From contig SCSE01000079.1 in assembly GCA_004298015.1 (NCBI GenBank), positions 1 through 64,000 of the forward strand: 64,000 nt of DNA. Direction: 5' to 3'. Numbering within the stretch: position 1 is the first letter of the stretch; each line of letters begins with the position of its first letter. The notes beneath the pieces were generated by a model. The model had not been told where the DNA came from. It did no database searches and saw nothing but the letters and a program-made list of their open reading frames with translations. This DNA comes from Rhodanobacter sp. Lineage in GTDB: Bacteria > Pseudomonadota > Gammaproteobacteria > Xanthomonadales > Rhodanobacteraceae. The translations under genes were made by a program, and so were the position numbers. This document shows positions 19,854-29,572 of the stretch, one piece after another.

Positions 19854-19934
19854 ACCGGTAGGAGCGCACCCTGTGCGCGATGCTCTTTGCCGACGTTGCA
19901 GAAAAGCATCGCGCACAGGGTGCGCTCCTACCGG
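19854..19934. repeat. REP/BIME-like inverted repeat (copy 1)
   Basis: ACCGGTAGGAGCGCACCCTGTGCGCGATGCTCTT ... AAAAGCATCGCGCACAGGGTGCGCTCCTACCGGT; same core as 60445-60515. Confidence 0.85.
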
Positions 19935-19943
19935 TTCATTAGG

Positions 19944-20861
19944 TCAGACCGATTCCAACCAGCCCCAGCGATCATTGGTGCGGCCATCGAACAACCCGAA
20001 GTACAGCTCTTGCAGTCGACGGGTGACGCGCCCGGCTTTGCCCGCACCGACCTGCTTGCCATCGACCGAGCGAATCGGGGTGATTTCAGCCGCGGTGCCG
20101 CACATCAGCACTTCGTCGGCCAGGTACAGGTATTCGCGCGGGATATCGCGTTCGACCACTTCGATACCTTCTTCGCGCGCCAGTGTCTTCAAGGTATCGC
20201 GGGTAATGCCAGCGAGTATCGATGCGCTGGCCGGCGTGGTGTGAAGGACGCCGTCGAACACCAGGAACAGGTTTTCACCAGCACCCTCGCTGAGCAGTCC
20301 GCTGGACGCCAGGGCGATGCCTTCGCCGAAACCCAGTCGGCGCGCTTCGCGGGCGATCAACTGCCCGGACAGGTAGTTGCCGCCGGCCTTGGCACCGGCC
20401 GGGATGGTGTTGGGCGCAAAGCGCTGCCAGCTCGACACGCACGCGTCGATGCCGTTTTCCAGAGCTTCGGCGCCGAGGTACGGGCCCATCGGCCAGGCGG
20501 CGACGGCGACGTCGATCGGGGTTTCGGCAGACAACCCGAACCCGCCCAGTCCGCGATAGGCGACCGGGCGCAGATACGCGGCCCCGAGGCTGTTCTTCTT
20601 GATCACCGCACGGCAGGCGCCAGCCAGATCGTCGAACGAGTAAGGCAACACCATGTCGTAGATGCGGGCCGACTGATAGAGCCGGTTCAGGTGATCGGTA
20701 AGGCGGAAGATCGCCGCGCCGTCCGGTGTGGCATAACTGCGGATGCCCTCGAAAACCGAGGAGCCGTAGTGCAGCGCATGCGACATGACGTGGGTGGTCG
20801 CTTCCTGCCAGGGTTTGATGCTGCCGTTTTGCCAGATCCACTCGGGGTATTGCTGCGCCAT
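19944..20861 (-). CDS. ilvE: Branched-chain amino acid aminotransferase
   Basis: 'ALHYGSSVFEGIRSYATPDGAAIFRLTDHLNRLYQSARIYDM', 'GAGENLFLVFDG'. Confidence 0.93.
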   Translation of the reverse strand: MAQQYPEWIWQNGSIKPWQEATTHVMSHALHYGSSVFEGIRSYATPDGAAIFRLTDHLNRLYQSARIYDMVLPYSFDDLAGACRAVIKKNSLGAAYLRPVAYRGLGGFGLSAETPIDVAVAAWPMGPYLGAEALENGIDACVSSWQRFAPNTIPAGAKAGGNYLSGQLIAREARRLGFGEGIALASSGLLSEGAGENLFLVFDGVLHTTPASASILAGITRDTLKTLAREEGIEVVERDIPREYLYLADEVLMCGTAAEITPIRSVDGKQVGAGKAGRVTRRLQELYFGLFDGRTNDRWGWLESV

Positions 20862-20945
20862 GTCGGTTCTCCAATGGGGACTGCCCATAATAACTGGTGC
20901 GGCTCCTTCCGGCGCAGGCTCCCTCGCGCTCCGCGCCGCGCCCGT

Positions 20946-21530
20946 TCAATCGGCGCGGCGCAGCCACAGGCAGCCGGCTTGTTGCACGATATTGAAGTAA
21001 ATCGCCGGCGCGGTTTCGTCATCATGCCCGGCGGTACGCACGATCAGTTGCTTCACGGGCGGCGGGGGGCCGGCCGGGGCAGGTGGCGCAGGGTCTGCTG
21101 TGCCGCCCGGTAGTGAGCTGGAGGGGCTGGCTACCTCTTGATCCGTTGCGGGCCCGAAGCCGAGCAGGGGCTGCTGCATCAGTGTGGCCAGCGACCTGAC
21201 ATCCGCCACCGCGGCGTCGCGACCGACGCCATTCCACAGCATCAGTCCTGCCAGGCGGTTGGCGTCGTGATCGGCGAAGGCGACTATCACGCCTTGCTGC
21301 AATGCCTGTCGATTGGCGGGGCACAGGATCGGCGTGGGTCTCGCCGGTGAAGCGGCCTGCCGCCTGGCACCCACCGGTCTGACAGGTGTGGCGTCGAGCG
21401 AGGCGCAGGGCTGGTCGGTAAACACCGGGTCGCCATCGGCGCCAAGGCAATGGTGGATGGTCGTCTGCGCGGCGGCGGATCCGCTCCCGGCAATCAGGGT
21501 CAGGCAGAGCAAGGTGGTCAAACGGCGCAT
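20946..21530 (-). CDS. Exported DUF4124-like protein
   Basis: Signal peptide; 'TIHHCLGADGDPVFTDQPC' resembles DUF4124. Confidence 0.65.
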   Translation of the reverse strand: MRRLTTLLCLTLIAGSGSAAAQTTIHHCLGADGDPVFTDQPCASLDATPVRPVGARRQAASPARPTPILCPANRQALQQGVIVAFADHDANRLAGLMLWNGVGRDAAVADVRSLATLMQQPLLGFGPATDQEVASPSSSLPGGTADPAPPAPAGPPPPVKQLIVRTAGHDDETAPAIYFNIVQQAGCLWLRRAD

Positions 21531-21551
21531 CGCCGCAGCATACGCCGCGAC

Positions 21552-22376
21552 TCAAACCAGTTGTTGCAACACCGCCTGAGTGGCCCGCGCACGGTTCAGG
21601 GTGTAGAAGTGCAGACCGGGCGCACCCCCGGCGAGCAGGCGCCGGCACAGCTGTGCCACGACCTCGGCGCCCAGCGCGCGCACGGCGGCAGCATCGTCAC
21701 CGTGAGCCAGCATCCGCTTGGCGATCCAGCGTGGAATTTCGGCGCCGCACATGTCGGAGAAGCGCTTGAGCTGGCTGTAATTGGCGATCGGCATGATGCC
21801 TGGCACGATCGGCACGTTGACGCCGAGCTTGTGCGCATCGTCGACAAAACGGAAATAGGCGTCGGGGTTGAAAAAGTACTGGGTAATCGCGCCATTGGCA
21901 CCGGCATCGACCTTGGCCTTGAAGTGCTGCAGGTCACGCAGCGCGTCGTCGGCTTGTGGATGGGTCTCCGGATAGGCGGCCACTTCGATGTGAAAGTGGT
22001 CGCCGCTGTGTTGACGAATGAAACGGACCAGTTCGGCGGCGTAGCGGAAATCACCGGGGCTGGCCATGCCCGAAGGCAGGTCGCCGCGCAAGGCGACGAT
22101 GCGGCGATAGCCGGCGTTGCGATAGGTATCCAGCAATTCGGCGAGTTCTGCTCGGGTGCCACCGACGCAGGACAGGTGCGGCGCCACATGAAACCCATGC
22201 TGCTGATGCAGTCGCGCCACGGTATCGCCGGTGTAGCTGAGCGTCGAGCCGCCGGCGCCGAAGGTGACCGACGCATAGTCGGGCTGATATGCCTTCAGCA
22301 ACTGCGCGGCGCGATCCAGTTGTACGCGTTGCTCGTCGGTCTTGGGCGGAAAAAATTCAAAGCTGATCGGCGGCAT
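21552..22376 (-). CDS. metF: Methylenetetrahydrofolate reductase
   Basis: 'MPPISFEFFPPKTDEQ...YASVTFGAGGSTL', 'PHLSCVGGTRAELAELL', 'GANGAITQYFFNPDAYFRF'. Confidence 0.95.
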   Translation of the reverse strand: MPPISFEFFPPKTDEQRVQLDRAAQLLKAYQPDYASVTFGAGGSTLSYTGDTVARLHQQHGFHVAPHLSCVGGTRAELAELLDTYRNAGYRRIVALRGDLPSGMASPGDFRYAAELVRFIRQHSGDHFHIEVAAYPETHPQADDALRDLQHFKAKVDAGANGAITQYFFNPDAYFRFVDDAHKLGVNVPIVPGIMPIANYSQLKRFSDMCGAEIPRWIAKRMLAHGDDAAAVRALGAEVVAQLCRRLLAGGAPGLHFYTLNRARATQAVLQQLV

Positions 22377-22412
22377 CGCGAAGGTTCCCGGTGGACTATG
22401 CCGACAAGTATA

Positions 22413-22438
22413 TATCTCTAATTCGCGATGAAGCGATA
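22413..22438. promoter_or_regulatory. 26-bp dyad upstream of metF (met-operator candidate)
   Basis: TATCTCTAATTCGCGATGAAGCGATA aligns with motifs upstream of metE and metK. Confidence 0.6.
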
Positions 22439-22758
22439 TATGAATACTCAGGAAGAACCCAAGAGTGCCTGGGAGCATCGCCAGCCTGACCCGTCCGGAC
22501 GACTCAGGGACGCACCGCACCGGCACGAGAGCGTTGGCTGGTAGTTGTACGTCAAGGCCTGGACGCAATCTTGGCATGCCGGAGAGGCTGGCCAACCGCC
22601 GCCTCATCCCGGTTGCGTAAGCGGCCTGAGCCCGACACCGGAAGGCAGGCCGGCTGTGGCTTGGGTCCCGGCGGGGCGTTGCGGTGTCGCGAGAAAGTGG
22701 TATCGCGATGCCAACGAACCGCTCCCATGTGCCTGCAGGGCAGATGGGAGCGTGTGAC

Positions 22759-24033
22759 TCAGAACTTCCATCCGTAGGCGATGCCGAGCGAATTCTGGTA
22801 CATGGAGATCCGCTCCGTGCCGGCCGGCGCACCACCCATGAACACCGGGAGTATCGAGGCACCCTGTACGCTTTTGCTGAAGGCATGCATATAGGACACC
22901 GTCAACTCGCCGCCCGAGGACATCGTGTGGGTGAATCCGAGGGTCAGGTGATCGGTGACGACGCCGGGAGCCAGAATGTTGAAGGTGACGTCATTGCCCC
23001 GAATTGGGTTGTCGCCGTGATTGACGCCGGCGCGCCAGGTCCAGCGATCGGAGCTTGCATATTCAACGCCAAATTTCCAGAAGTTGATGTCGTGCCAGCC
23101 GAATCCCGGCCCGCCATCGGAGCCCAGCTGAGTCGGGACCAGACTTGGGTTGCTGACCGACTGCACGCCGGTGTAATTGATGCGCTGATAATCGAGCGCC
23201 AGTGTCAGTGGCGCGGTTGGCTTCCAGGCAATACCGAGCGAATAGGTTTCCGGGATATCGAACTTTCCACCCTGAGCAAACAGACCGGCATAGCGCGAAA
23301 ACCGACTCATGCCGATCTTGCTGGCGTAGGCTGCGCCGATGGAAAAGCGGGAGTTGATGCGGGCGAAGTAGCCTACGCGAATTCCCATGCCGTGCGAGTT
23401 GTCGGGCCCGTTATTGGTGACGCTCGCCGGCTGGGACGACAGTCCCGGTGTGCCGGCGAAGGCTTGCAATCCCTTGGCCGAGAAACGTTGGAAGGCAATC
23501 TGCGGCGCAATACCGATCGATTGGTTGGGCGTGAAGGCATACGACACCGTGGGTGCAATGATCAGCTGGGTCAGGTCGACGCCAAGAGAGCCCGACCCAC
23601 ACAGTATATTCGCCGCTCCCCGGCCGCAGTTGAACTGGCCACCGCGGTAGTCGGTATTCATGCCGCCATTGCCAAAGACGCTGACGCCGAGCGCCAGGTC
23701 GGGCCGAACCATGCGGTTGTAGCCGAACTCCGGGATGGCGAACAGGGTTCGACCGCTCTTGGTCGCCCCATCCAGGCCTGGGCCCAGTCCGCTGCGTTTT
23801 GCCTTGCGTTCTGGCGAAAACAGGTCGAGTCCTGCATCGAGGCGGTTACCGGCCATCACCATGGTGGCGGGGTTATTGGCGCCACCGAAGCTGTCGCCGG
23901 TCAACGCCATGGAGGTGCCGCCACGACCTTTGGCCTTCATCCCATAGCCATGGGAGAAATAACCGTTTGTTGCAGACGCCGTACCATAACCAAGCATGAG
24001 AACGCCGGCTGCCATCAGAGTTCGCTGTCGCAT
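22759..24033 (-). CDS. FadL/OmpP1-like outer membrane protein
   Basis: 'TNGYFSHGYGMKAKGRGGTSMALTGDSFGGANNPATMV' typical N-terminus; beta-barrel-like alternation. Confidence 0.85.
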   Translation of the reverse strand: MRQRTLMAAGVLMLGYGTASATNGYFSHGYGMKAKGRGGTSMALTGDSFGGANNPATMVMAGNRLDAGLDLFSPERKAKRSGLGPGLDGATKSGRTLFAIPEFGYNRMVRPDLALGVSVFGNGGMNTDYRGGQFNCGRGAANILCGSGSLGVDLTQLIIAPTVSYAFTPNQSIGIAPQIAFQRFSAKGLQAFAGTPGLSSQPASVTNNGPDNSHGMGIRVGYFARINSRFSIGAAYASKIGMSRFSRYAGLFAQGGKFDIPETYSLGIAWKPTAPLTLALDYQRINYTGVQSVSNPSLVPTQLGSDGGPGFGWHDINFWKFGVEYASSDRWTWRAGVNHGDNPIRGNDVTFNILAPGVVTDHLTLGFTHTMSSGGELTVSYMHAFSKSVQGASILPVFMGGAPAGTERISMYQNSLGIAYGWKF

Positions 24034-24090
24034 GAGCCATCCCCTCCGCAATATATTTCCAAAATGCGAAACCACCCCTTGGTTTCGACC

Positions 24091-24124
24091 TCGCATATAC
24101 CAATACGGGTATTGGTATATGCGA
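24091..24124. promoter_or_regulatory. 34-bp near-perfect palindrome (operator candidate)
   Basis: TCGCATATACCAATAC-GG-GTATTGGTATATGCGA; perfect 16-bp arms between the divergent fadL-like and cstR-like genes. Confidence 0.75.
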
Positions 24125-24404
24125 GATTAGCACGAGAAATTGCGTATTACAGCGACGTTATGACAGCAAATCGAAAGTTCATCGGATGGCGATTAAATAA
24201 TGCGTCGCAACATATTGGGCGATAGGTTTTTCGATGCAAAGTTTGTGCAAATCACGATGGTTCGTATGCGTAAACGCCGCTCCATGCTAATCTGCCGCCA
24301 GGACCTTCCAGAAGTTTGACGTCGCGTGGTTTGGGTGGCAGCGGAAGCGTTGAAAAAATCATGCGACGCAACATCCACATAATGCCATTCGCGGGCACGT
24401 CAAA

Positions 24405-24704
24405 ATGACCAAAAACATTCCATTGGATGCGGTTCAGGAGAGCGAGGAAGCACATCGGCGCAAAGTGGTGACCCGGCTGGCCCGTATCGAGGGACAGGTG
24501 CGCGGGATCCAGGGCATGATTACCGACAACTGTTCTTGCGAGCAGGTTGCGTTGCAGCTCACTGCGGCCAGGCGCGCTCTGGACAGGGCTTTCTACGAAA
24601 TGATCGCTTGCAGCCTCAACAGTCACGTGGAGGCTGCCGGCGACATGGATGAGATACGTGCATCGACCAAGGACCTGGCGCGGCTGCTGGCGAAATTCGG
24701 CTGA
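24405..24704 (+). CDS. CsoR/CstR/FrmR-family metal- or persulfide-sensing repressor
   Basis: 'RRKVVTRLARIEGQVRGIQGMI..NCSCEQVALQLTAARRALDRAFYEMIACSL'. Confidence 0.9.
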   Translation: MTKNIPLDAVQESEEAHRRKVVTRLARIEGQVRGIQGMITDNCSCEQVALQLTAARRALDRAFYEMIACSLNSHVEAAGDMDEIRASTKDLARLLAKFG

Positions 24705-24835
24705 CGTTCGCCGGAATTGCGGATGATCCCCCCGCGAGCGTCATTCCGGCGCAAGTCCCGGTATGCGTACCTCGGCGCTTCACAAAGCCAGATGGCTGCA
24801 GGGTAGCGGACGCTACCGTGGGTTGATCGAGACCT

Positions 24836-25807
24836 CTATTGCGACAACGACTCCTGTTCCATCTGCAGGTAGACGTTGTAGGCGTTGCGGCGATTGGCGG
24901 CGTTGAAGGTCGGTTCGGCCTCGAATCGACTCCAGTCGACATGTTTGTAGGCGTCGTCGAACGGCACGAAGTTCTGTACCGCCAAGCCCATTTGCTGGCG
25001 CAGAAAAACAAGGTAATCGCGGGTCATGCGGGCGTCACGACGCGGGTTGAATGATGCGTCGCCATGTCCCGGAACCATGACCCGGGCCGGAATGACGAGC
25101 AGGCGATCGATCGCCTTTAGCCACAGCCTGGTATTGGCATTGCCTACAAACGGCACACGCCCGGCGTATACGACATCGCCGGAATACAACACGCCGTCCG
25201 GCTCGACCAGCATGGCGAGATCTTCCGGCGAGTGCGCCGGACCGATGTGACGCAGTGAAAAATGCACGCCGCCCATCTCGAAATCGACCGGCTTGTCGAG
25301 CCAGCGGTCCGGAAGTGGCAGGCCGAAGTCCGGCCCAAGCCAACGGCCGATGATCTGCTTGCGCTCGGCCAGCCGCTCCGCAGCGGCATGCGAGTTCAGG
25401 TAGGCGTGGGCTCGCGTATCAGCCCAGATTTCTGCACCGATGCGGCGAAATGCCGGTATGCCGTAGAAATGGTCGGCATGGTAGTGGCTGATGATCACGC
25501 GTTTGATCGGCAGCTGGGTACGCTTTCGAATCTCTTCGATCAAGCGGTCGCCCAGTGCAGGCGATCCCAGCGTATCGAATACCACGACGCCGGCACGGGT
25601 AATCACGAATCCCGCGTTGGCGATGAAGCCTTCATTGGCCCGACTCGCTTCTTCAAGTCGACCTTCCACGTAGTAGCTGTGGGGGCCGACTTGATGCACG
25701 GTCATCGGAATGTCGCTACGCGCCCATGCGCGCGCGCCAGGCGTCTTGGCCACCGAGGTGCATGACCAGCTCAACACAAGCAGCGCGCAGAGCGTATACC
25801 TGAGCAT
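24836..25807 (-). CDS. MBL-fold hydrolase, SoxH-like
   Basis: 'VIISHYHADHFYG' metallo-beta-lactamase motif, 'GHGD'; signal peptide; next to soxB. Confidence 0.85.
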   Translation of the reverse strand: MLRYTLCALLVLSWSCTSVAKTPGARAWARSDIPMTVHQVGPHSYYVEGRLEEASRANEGFIANAGFVITRAGVVVFDTLGSPALGDRLIEEIRKRTQLPIKRVIISHYHADHFYGIPAFRRIGAEIWADTRAHAYLNSHAAAERLAERKQIIGRWLGPDFGLPLPDRWLDKPVDFEMGGVHFSLRHIGPAHSPEDLAMLVEPDGVLYSGDVVYAGRVPFVGNANTRLWLKAIDRLLVIPARVMVPGHGDASFNPRRDARMTRDYLVFLRQQMGLAVQNFVPFDDAYKHVDWSRFEAEPTFNAANRRNAYNVYLQMEQESLSQ

Positions 25808-25809
25808 GA

Positions 25810-27525
25810 TCAGGCAAGCCCCGGGTTGTTCTTTTCACCCACGAGTTTGGGCGTGTTGAGCTTGGGCGGCGCCACGGTCTGATGCGAGCTGAGGTAGTCG
25901 GCAACCACATCCCAGACGGGCTCTCCGGTGGCGTTGGGGGCGACCGGCGCCCAGCCTGCCACCTTGTATTTTTTCTCGGCATCGATCGGTTTGCCACCGA
26001 GCTGCATATCGGTAATACGTTTGCCGATACGTGCGTCCGGATTGCAGGTATAGGCGAGGCCCCCGACGCGAACCATGTCGCCGCCTTGCTGATAATAGGG
26101 GTCGGGATTGAACAGGTTGTCGCCGACATCCTCCAGAATGGCCTTGATCTGGGTACCGGTAAGCTCACTGACCGTAACTGCGGGGTAGGTGATAGCCGTC
26201 TGATCCATCAAGCGCTCGTGGGTAATCGTTTCGCCGGGCAGCAGTGTCGTGCCCCAGCGGAATCCGGGGGAGAACGCGATTTCCGCGTCTTTCACCTGCA
26301 TCAATGCGTCGAGTATCACCTGATCGAAGCTACCGTTGAAGTTGCCCCGCCGGTACAGCAGACCTTCGCTTACGGCATGCTGTTTGGCCAGTCTGGCTTC
26401 ATAGGGTTGACGGTGTCGCGTGATCAAGGCCTGCATCGCCGGATCCGGGGCCAGCAAGTTGGAGAAGACGGGAAGCAGGCGGTAGCGGGCGTCGCGAAGT
26501 TTGCCGTTGCGCACGTCGAGATCGAGCACGCCGACGAACTTGCCGTTGCTGCCGGCATTGGTGACCAGCGTATGTCCACCGCTGTTTTTGACCGACACGG
26601 GATGCGGTACGCCATCGTGGGTATGACCGCCGAGAATGGCGTCGAGCCCGGTGACCTGGGAGGCAAGCTTCAGGTCGCAGTCCATGCCATTGTGGGACAG
26701 CAGCACAACCACCGCAGCGCCGGCCTTGCGCACCTTGTCGATGACCTGCTGCAGGTGATCCTGCTGGATACCGAACGACCAGCCTGCGACGAAATGGGCC
26801 GGGTGCGCGATCGGGGTGTAGGGAAACGCCTGACCTATCACCGCCACATCGACGCCGTTGACGTGGCGCATCGAGTAGTCGGGGAACACCGGATCACCGA
26901 AGTCGGCCGTACGGATGTTCTGCGCCACAAAGTCGATCTTGCCCTTGAACGGACCGTCGACGACTTCCTTGACCCGATCCGCACCGTAGGTGAATTCCCA
27001 GTGCCCTGTCATCACGTCGACGCCCAGCTCCAATTGGGCATCGATCATGTCCTGGCCCTTGGTCCACAGAGACGTGGCGGACCCCTGCCAGGTGTCGCCG
27101 CCATCGAGCAGCAACGCTCCCGGGCGACTGGAACGAAGGCGCTTTATCAAGGTGGCCACATGGGCGTACCCGCCGACCTTGCCATAACGCTGGGAGGCTT
27201 CGACATAATCCAGACAGGTCAATGCGTGTGCTTCGCGGGTTCCAGGCTTGATGCCGTAGAACTTGAGCAAGTGCTCGCCAACCAGGTGCGGCGGCCGGCC
27301 GAATGCCGGTCCGACGCCGATGTTGGACGAGGGCTCACGGAAATGGATGGGCATCAACTGCGCATGACTGTCGGTCATGTGCAGCAGGCTGACATTGCCG
27401 AATGCCGGCAGATCGTAAAGTGCCTCGCCGTTGCTGGCAGCAAGCGCCCTGGAAGAAGCCAGCGGCAGGCCTGCCACAGCTGCAGCTGCCATCAGCTGCA
27501 TGAATTCGCGGCGACTCATGCTCAT
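25810..27525 (-). CDS. soxB: Thiosulfohydrolase SoxB
   Basis: Tat-like 'SRREFMQL', 'LLHMTDSHAQLMPIHFREPS', 'LLLDGGDTWQGSATSLWTKGQDM', 'NGMDCDLKLASQVTGLDAILGGHTHD'. Confidence 0.96.
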   Translation of the reverse strand: MSMSRREFMQLMAAAAVAGLPLASSRALAASNGEALYDLPAFGNVSLLHMTDSHAQLMPIHFREPSSNIGVGPAFGRPPHLVGEHLLKFYGIKPGTREAHALTCLDYVEASQRYGKVGGYAHVATLIKRLRSSRPGALLLDGGDTWQGSATSLWTKGQDMIDAQLELGVDVMTGHWEFTYGADRVKEVVDGPFKGKIDFVAQNIRTADFGDPVFPDYSMRHVNGVDVAVIGQAFPYTPIAHPAHFVAGWSFGIQQDHLQQVIDKVRKAGAAVVVLLSHNGMDCDLKLASQVTGLDAILGGHTHDGVPHPVSVKNSGGHTLVTNAGSNGKFVGVLDLDVRNGKLRDARYRLLPVFSNLLAPDPAMQALITRHRQPYEARLAKQHAVSEGLLYRRGNFNGSFDQVILDALMQVKDAEIAFSPGFRWGTTLLPGETITHERLMDQTAITYPAVTVSELTGTQIKAILEDVGDNLFNPDPYYQQGGDMVRVGGLAYTCNPDARIGKRITDMQLGGKPIDAEKKYKVAGWAPVAPNATGEPVWDVVADYLSSHQTVAPPKLNTPKLVGEKNNPGLA

Positions 27526-27544
27526 GAAAATACTCCGAAAAAGG

Positions 27545-28168
27545 TTACTTGTTGACCGGGGAATCGGGGTCGAAAAGCAGGGCCATGACATCCTTGAGCT
27601 GCTGCTCGGTGAGGATGCCCTTGCTGCCGAAGCGCGGCATGGCGGAGCACAACGAGTACCCCTTCATGTCGTAGACCCGACTCCAGGTAAGCTTCAGCAT
27701 GGCTTCGGACCGGCCACGGTCCTTGCCGTAGTGATAAAGCGAGGGCCCGATCGTGCCGTAGGCAATTTGTTGCTTGTCGAGTTGATGGCAGGCGTAGCAA
27801 TTGCCGCCGGAAGGTTTGCTCGGATCGTCCGAATATTGTTTTCCGGTGCCTTCTTCGGCGATCGCCTGTCCACGCTTCCAGTCGCCCAGGTACTTGCCGT
27901 CGGCGGGGTACTTGACCGAGTCGCGATTGGCCGTCAGCAATTTGGCGGCGAGCCTGGCCGGTGGAGCATGAGGGGCATAGGCCGAGCACAGCGCCTGCGT
28001 CTTGTCCTGGTCGAGTCGATCCATGCCGGCCTGGCCGTGTGGCTCGAACGATGCCTTCATGGCCGCGAGTGCTTCGGCATTGCGGTTGGCGTTGTGGGTT
28101 TGTGCGACAGCGGCCGAAGCCAGTGGCATGGCGGCGAGCAGAATCACGAGGCGGGTCAGGGTATGCAT
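27545..28168 (-). CDS. soxX: Sulfur oxidation c-type cytochrome SoxX
   Basis: Signal peptide, single heme site 'GGNCYACHQL', 'IGPSLYHYG', between soxB and soxA. Confidence 0.9.
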   Translation of the reverse strand: MHTLTRLVILLAAMPLASAAVAQTHNANRNAEALAAMKASFEPHGQAGMDRLDQDKTQALCSAYAPHAPPARLAAKLLTANRDSVKYPADGKYLGDWKRGQAIAEEGTGKQYSDDPSKPSGGNCYACHQLDKQQIAYGTIGPSLYHYGKDRGRSEAMLKLTWSRVYDMKGYSLCSAMPRFGSKGILTEQQLKDVMALLFDPDSPVNK

Positions 28169-28178
28169 GGTCCACTCC

Positions 28179-29015
28179 TTAACGTTTGAGGCCGGGGGCC
28201 GCCATTTTTCCACCCTCGGCGTTCTTGGCGAGGAACATGGTCAGATCGATGGCGACCTCCGAGCCGTATTTCAGCTTCGGAAAACGCATCTGGCGGAAGC
28301 AGCTGCCGAGACGCCATTCCATTGTTCGAACCTCTCCCTGGGACACCCGGTACGCTGGCCAGGTGGTATAGGTTTTTTGTGCTTCGGGGTTCGCAGTGGC
28401 CAGGTCGGGCAACTGCTGCAGGCGGATGCGCTTGCCCGACTGTCCATGGCAGGAGGCACAGGAGAAATCGTGGGTACCCGCCCGGTAGTAGAAAAGGGCC
28501 TTACCCATGGCATAGGCGCGCTTTTCTTGCGGGTGACTCATGGGCAGACTGATCGGCACGCCCTTCGACGCGCCGACGACGTAGGCAGACAGCGCTTCGA
28601 GATCCGATTTGCGGTCACCGTCGCCGAAACGGTTCTTCAGAATGGCGGCCTTGTCCAGACCTTGATCCCTGACCATGCAGGTGAGCAGGCGGGTTTCGAG
28701 GTCCTGTACCTTATTGGTGTCGGCGAAGTAGCGCGGCATATGCGCATAGGCGCCCTTGATCACGCCTGTGCCCATGCCGAGATCGCAGGTCTTGGCCAAG
28801 GCGACATTTTTCGGGCCGCGTGGTTTCTGCCAGAGGTCCTTCCCTCGCATTACCCACAAGTCGGCGGGATTGTCGTCGCCAAACATGGCCCGGTATTGCG
28901 ACACCGGATCCGATGAGGTAGCAGATTGTGCCCACACCAGCGAGGCGGTGAAGCTGCTGGCGGCCCCCACCACAATCGCCAGCCAGAACATGTGCTGTTT
29001 GGTTTTTGCTCTCAT
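28179..29015 (-). CDS. soxA: Sulfur oxidation c-type cytochrome SoxA
   Basis: 'CDLGMGTGVIKGAYAHMPRYFADT', 'DFSCASCHGQSG', 'GSCFRQMRFPKLKYGS'. Confidence 0.93.
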   Translation of the reverse strand: MRAKTKQHMFWLAIVVGAASSFTASLVWAQSATSSDPVSQYRAMFGDDNPADLWVMRGKDLWQKPRGPKNVALAKTCDLGMGTGVIKGAYAHMPRYFADTNKVQDLETRLLTCMVRDQGLDKAAILKNRFGDGDRKSDLEALSAYVVGASKGVPISLPMSHPQEKRAYAMGKALFYYRAGTHDFSCASCHGQSGKRIRLQQLPDLATANPEAQKTYTTWPAYRVSQGEVRTMEWRLGSCFRQMRFPKLKYGSEVAIDLTMFLAKNAEGGKMAAPGLKR

Positions 29016-29043
29016 GTCGCCATCTCCGTGATGCTGTGGGCGT

Positions 29044-29496
29044 TCAGGGCCTGATGTAGACATAACCCTCCCGCGCTTGCAGCCGCGCGAGTTCGGCCAT
29101 GCCGGAAGGAACAACCACGATACCGTCGTCCAATTGCTCGGGTTTTATTTTCAGGGTGGCCATGGTGTTGCCACACGCCTCGATGCGGACGCCCTTGTCT
29201 TCCAGGTCCTGGACCATCAACGCGAACGGGTAGCCGCCAGCGGTGTTGCTGCCTTTGACCATGAAACGCACGCTCGGGCCGATCGCCACGATCACGATCT
29301 TGGTGGTCGGGTCGGCAGCAAGCTGATTTCCGGCCTGGTGCAGAGCGGTCGTCGTGCCCTTGAGGTCGGTATCAAGGTGATAGACGACCCGGATCGGGGC
29401 GGCTTTTGCATGCGCGGTTTCGGCGCCAAGCGCGGCGCTGCACGGAACGAACGACGCGGCCATGGCGACGAGCAAGGCGATTGCTAGATTGCGCAT
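29044..29496 (-). CDS. Exported DsrE-family protein
   Basis: 'VVYHLDTDLKGTTTALHQAGNQLAADPTTKIVIVAIGPSVRFM...CGNTMATLKI'. Confidence 0.8.
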   Translation of the reverse strand: MRNLAIALLVAMAASFVPCSAALGAETAHAKAAPIRVVYHLDTDLKGTTTALHQAGNQLAADPTTKIVIVAIGPSVRFMVKGSNTAGGYPFALMVQDLEDKGVRIEACGNTMATLKIKPEQLDDGIVVVPSGMAELARLQAREGYVYIRP

Positions 29497-29572
29497 GAGT
29501 GCTACCCCTCTTTGACGGTGTGCGCGCATCGGGTCCCGGCTGCGCGCACGATTGACCAATGTGGCCAGAAAC

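Noticed and set aside
19038-21113. 691-aa + strand ORF
   Set aside because: Arg/Gly/Ala-rich shadow frame overlapping the histidine kinase and antisense to ilvE; no domain.
22684-24225. 513-aa + strand ORF
   Set aside because: Antisense shadow of the FadL-like gene.
25882-27555. 557-aa + strand ORF
   Set aside because: Antisense shadow of soxB in a GC-rich genome.
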